Shown here one piece after another: positions 60,801 through 64,000 of a stretch of DNA of 64,000 nt; the stretch's first letter is position 1; every line of letters starts with the position of its first letter. The position numbers were made by a program, and so were the translations under genes. Origin of the DNA: Congeria kusceri (taxonomy: Eukaryota; Mollusca; Bivalvia; Myida; Dreissenidae). Location: assembly GCA_027627225.1 (NCBI GenBank), contig CM051032.1, positions 68,607,320 through 68,671,319 on the forward strand, written 5' to 3'. The notes under the pieces were generated by a model that was not told the DNA's origin, made no database searches, and worked only from the letters and a program-made list of their open reading frames with translations.

Positions 60801-60845
60801 AGGTCCCTTTAGGCCTGTTTATTTTAGCTCGATTGTATCGAAAGT

Positions 60846-61112
60846 CTGGGCCCGTATCCACAAAGCTCCTTAGGGAAAGCTTAAGTAAATTCCTTAAATT
60901 CCTAAAATTCCTTAAGTCTCTGGCTGTTTCATGTATAGGTCTTTTAACATTAAAATGTTGTAAAATTGTAAATACTGCTTACATGTTTAGTATCGCAGCC
61001 TTCTTTGTACAGAAATCATTCGATTTCACATAGACAATTTGATCTGAAATTGTCACTAAAGTACAACTTAAGTTAAGATTTCCCTTAGGAGCTTTGTGAA
61101 TACCAGCCCTGG
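60846..61112. mobile_element. MITE with CACAAAGCTCC arms
   Basis: Left 'gggcccgtatccacaaagct' faces the complement of 'agggctggtattcacaaagct'. Inner 'ccttaaattcctaaaattcc' repeats. Confidence 0.8.
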
Positions 61113-61129
61113 GCGTATTGAGACACTTT

Positions 61130-61260
61130 CGAGTCCATTTTCTGGGTAGAATCAGTACCAGTTTTATTAGAATGACTATTTTAACGCTCCCCGAGTATGG
61201 ATCGAACTCGCGACCTCCCGATTGCACGGCGGAAACCATAGCCATTATTGAATCATGGTG
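61130..61260 (-). mobile_element. tRNA-like SINE head (antisense)
   Basis: Minus strand GGTCGCGAGTTCGATCC is a good B box, preceded by 'atggctatggtttccgccgt'. No tRNA-like A box at normal spacing. Confidence 0.5.
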
Positions 61261-61429
61261 ACTCGAATTTTATTTTCAAACGGTTGTCATTACATGTGTA
61301 ACATGTTCGTTATTTCGTTTGCAATAAACTTAATAATCTATAGCAAGATGTAGCTCAATACACACGGAAATACATATTTTTAATTAGCCGTTAGCCTTAT
61401 GTTTCGACAATACCGTACATCTCAATTTT

Positions 61430-61860
61430 GCCTATAATTTGTTAACGGGCTTGTTAATGTCTTAACTGCAATAATTAAAGCAGTTGGACTTACCCAACAC
61501 AAACATATTAAGAAAAAATAATAATACAAAAATTGTTTTCACCAGGACTCGAATCTACGACCGCCGAAATCACAAATCCGTCTGGCTTACCACTAGGCCA
61601 TTCTGACTTACATTTATGACAGTTATTTTTTAACGCTATAAAAGTGAGACACGTTTTCCAAAATACCGATGAAAAAAAATACAAACGCTTTATAATTTTA
61701 TCAATTTCACTTGATGACTTTTCATAAACGACACTATATGTCAATATATTTCTTTGTCAGTAGTGTTAGTTCGCTTGTTTATATGTAACGCCTTTTTCTT
61801 TTCAGGACCTATGACTAAAATTTGGAAAATTGTCAATTTGTCAATCTGTTAACATGTTTA
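61430..61860 (-). mobile_element. SINE of the 'gtcttaactg' family (copy 3)
   Basis: Contains 'aggactcgaatctacgaccg' (B box on the minus strand) and 'taccactaggccattctgac', plus the long shared 3' part. Confidence 0.65.
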
Positions 61861-62108
61861 ATTGTAAAATCTGGTAGTAATAAACAGTTCAACTAACTTA
61901 AATTAAGTGACTATGTCACGCATTGCGCTACAATTAAGTAATGTATTATTGTTAGATTGTTACGTTTACATGTTAAGAGTAACCAAAATAGCCAAATTAT
62001 TTCTATTATATAATATTTTTTTACCGGTAGCTCTATATGATTTATAAAGTATTGTTGAATAAGGGTTTGTTCGCGTGTTACATCCATACATTTTATTTTA
62101 CAATGTAG

Positions 62109-63358
<1,250 letters not shown>

Positions 63359-63373
63359 GTAAGAAAATTTACC

Positions 63374-63656
63374 TTAAAGGCCTAGTTTAATCTTTCTTTA
63401 TTTGACCCCCCAAATCTGGGGTATTGTACCCCTGTGTATTGGCACCCTGCTGTTGTCAGTGTGGCCACAGTGTGGCAACCCTTATCAGCTGATATCAATA
63501 CGCTGCTGCAGAGGAAACAGTGCATTTAGCCATTGCACAGTCAGCTCAGATAAAAGATTGCAGATATTAATAATAGTAAAAGATTTTATGGTGGACCAAT
63601 ACACAGAGTGGAATACCCCATGGAGATGCAAGACATTCCTTAAACTAGGCCTTTAA
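63374..63656. mobile_element. MITE with 17-bp perfect inverted ends
   Basis: TTAAAGGCCTAGTTTAA at 63374-63390 and its exact complement at 63640-63656. TTAA (or TTTAA) is present at both extremes, which would suit a TTAA-targeting element; this is unproven. It starts 15 bases after the exon B donor. Confidence 0.75.
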
Positions 63657-63659
63657 ATT

Positions 63660-64000
63660 AACGTAACATATGTAGTCGTGTTGTGTCGTAATAAACAGTC
63701 ACTGTGTCACGTATAATGTCACGTATAAGGCCACAAACTCCTCACTATAAACTCCTTGCAATATTGTTTAGCCTATTCCAACTAAAACGCAACCAATCAA
63801 CGCAACACGACTATTACCACATAATGGGTAAATTTGTTATTTAAATAGACTTAAACATTTAACACAATAAAGAAATAAACAAATTTAACATTTGCAGACA
63901 GCACGATTTCTTTTTTTGTTTAGTTTGATATTGTGTTTGCTGTGTTTAATATTTGTTTTGTAGTATTTGGTAAATAAGCGGAGGTTTGAAATAATGACAA
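63660..64000. other. Intron of the LDLa gene, nothing recognised
   Basis: AT-rich sequence to the window end; no further LDLa exon visible. Confidence 0.45.

Noticed and set aside
63402..63656. 84-codon frame after the LDLa exon
   Set aside because: Lies within the MITE 63374-63656 and ends in its inverted repeat.

Overview
This window is nuclear DNA of an animal, almost certainly a bivalve mollusc. It is AT-rich, its genes are short exons scattered through long repeat-filled introns, and it carries tRNA-derived SINEs, many TIR/foldback (MITE-like) elements and the 'gggccataactctg / ccttgacctttga' type of dispersed repeat common in bivalve genomes. A foldback element built on paired 'cctgtgcagtccgcacagg' hairpins occurs seven times. 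From memory it recalls Dreissena (zebra/quagga mussel), but I cannot verify the species.

Left part (1-32.4 kb, minus strand): the 5' part of a kinesin-13 gene (KIF2A-like). Seven phase-compatible coding exons (32388-32442, 27784-27878, 23913-23999, 20687-20776, 10205-10259, 4299-4415, 1913-2060) encode about 215 N-terminal residues up to the neck. The motor domain lies beyond position 1. Immediately upstream of exon 3, in transcript order, are 16 tandem copies of that exon's own splice acceptor and 5' coding sequence. The introns also hold a 1.5-kb 16-bp minisatellite and many nested MITEs.

Middle (38.1-54.9 kb, plus strand): a complete two-exon GAREM gene (CABIT domain plus C-terminal SAM domain, 879 aa), divergent from KIF2A and about 5.7 kb from it. 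Its 14.1-kb intron carries a 4-kb array of about 30-bp units interrupted by two inserted elements, a nested SINE, and a perfect inverted repeat of about 98 bp ending 226 bp before exon 2.

Right end (62.1-64 kb, plus strand): the first two coding exons of a secreted histidine-rich protein with an LDL-receptor class A domain. Their intron starts with about 208 bp of pure TTTA microsatellite. The gene probably continues past the window.

No rRNA, functional tRNA, CRISPR array, virus or intact transposase was found. One Tc1/mariner transposase remnant is present. The genes are unrelated neighbours: a microtubule depolymerase, a GRB2-linked signalling adaptor and an extracellular protein.
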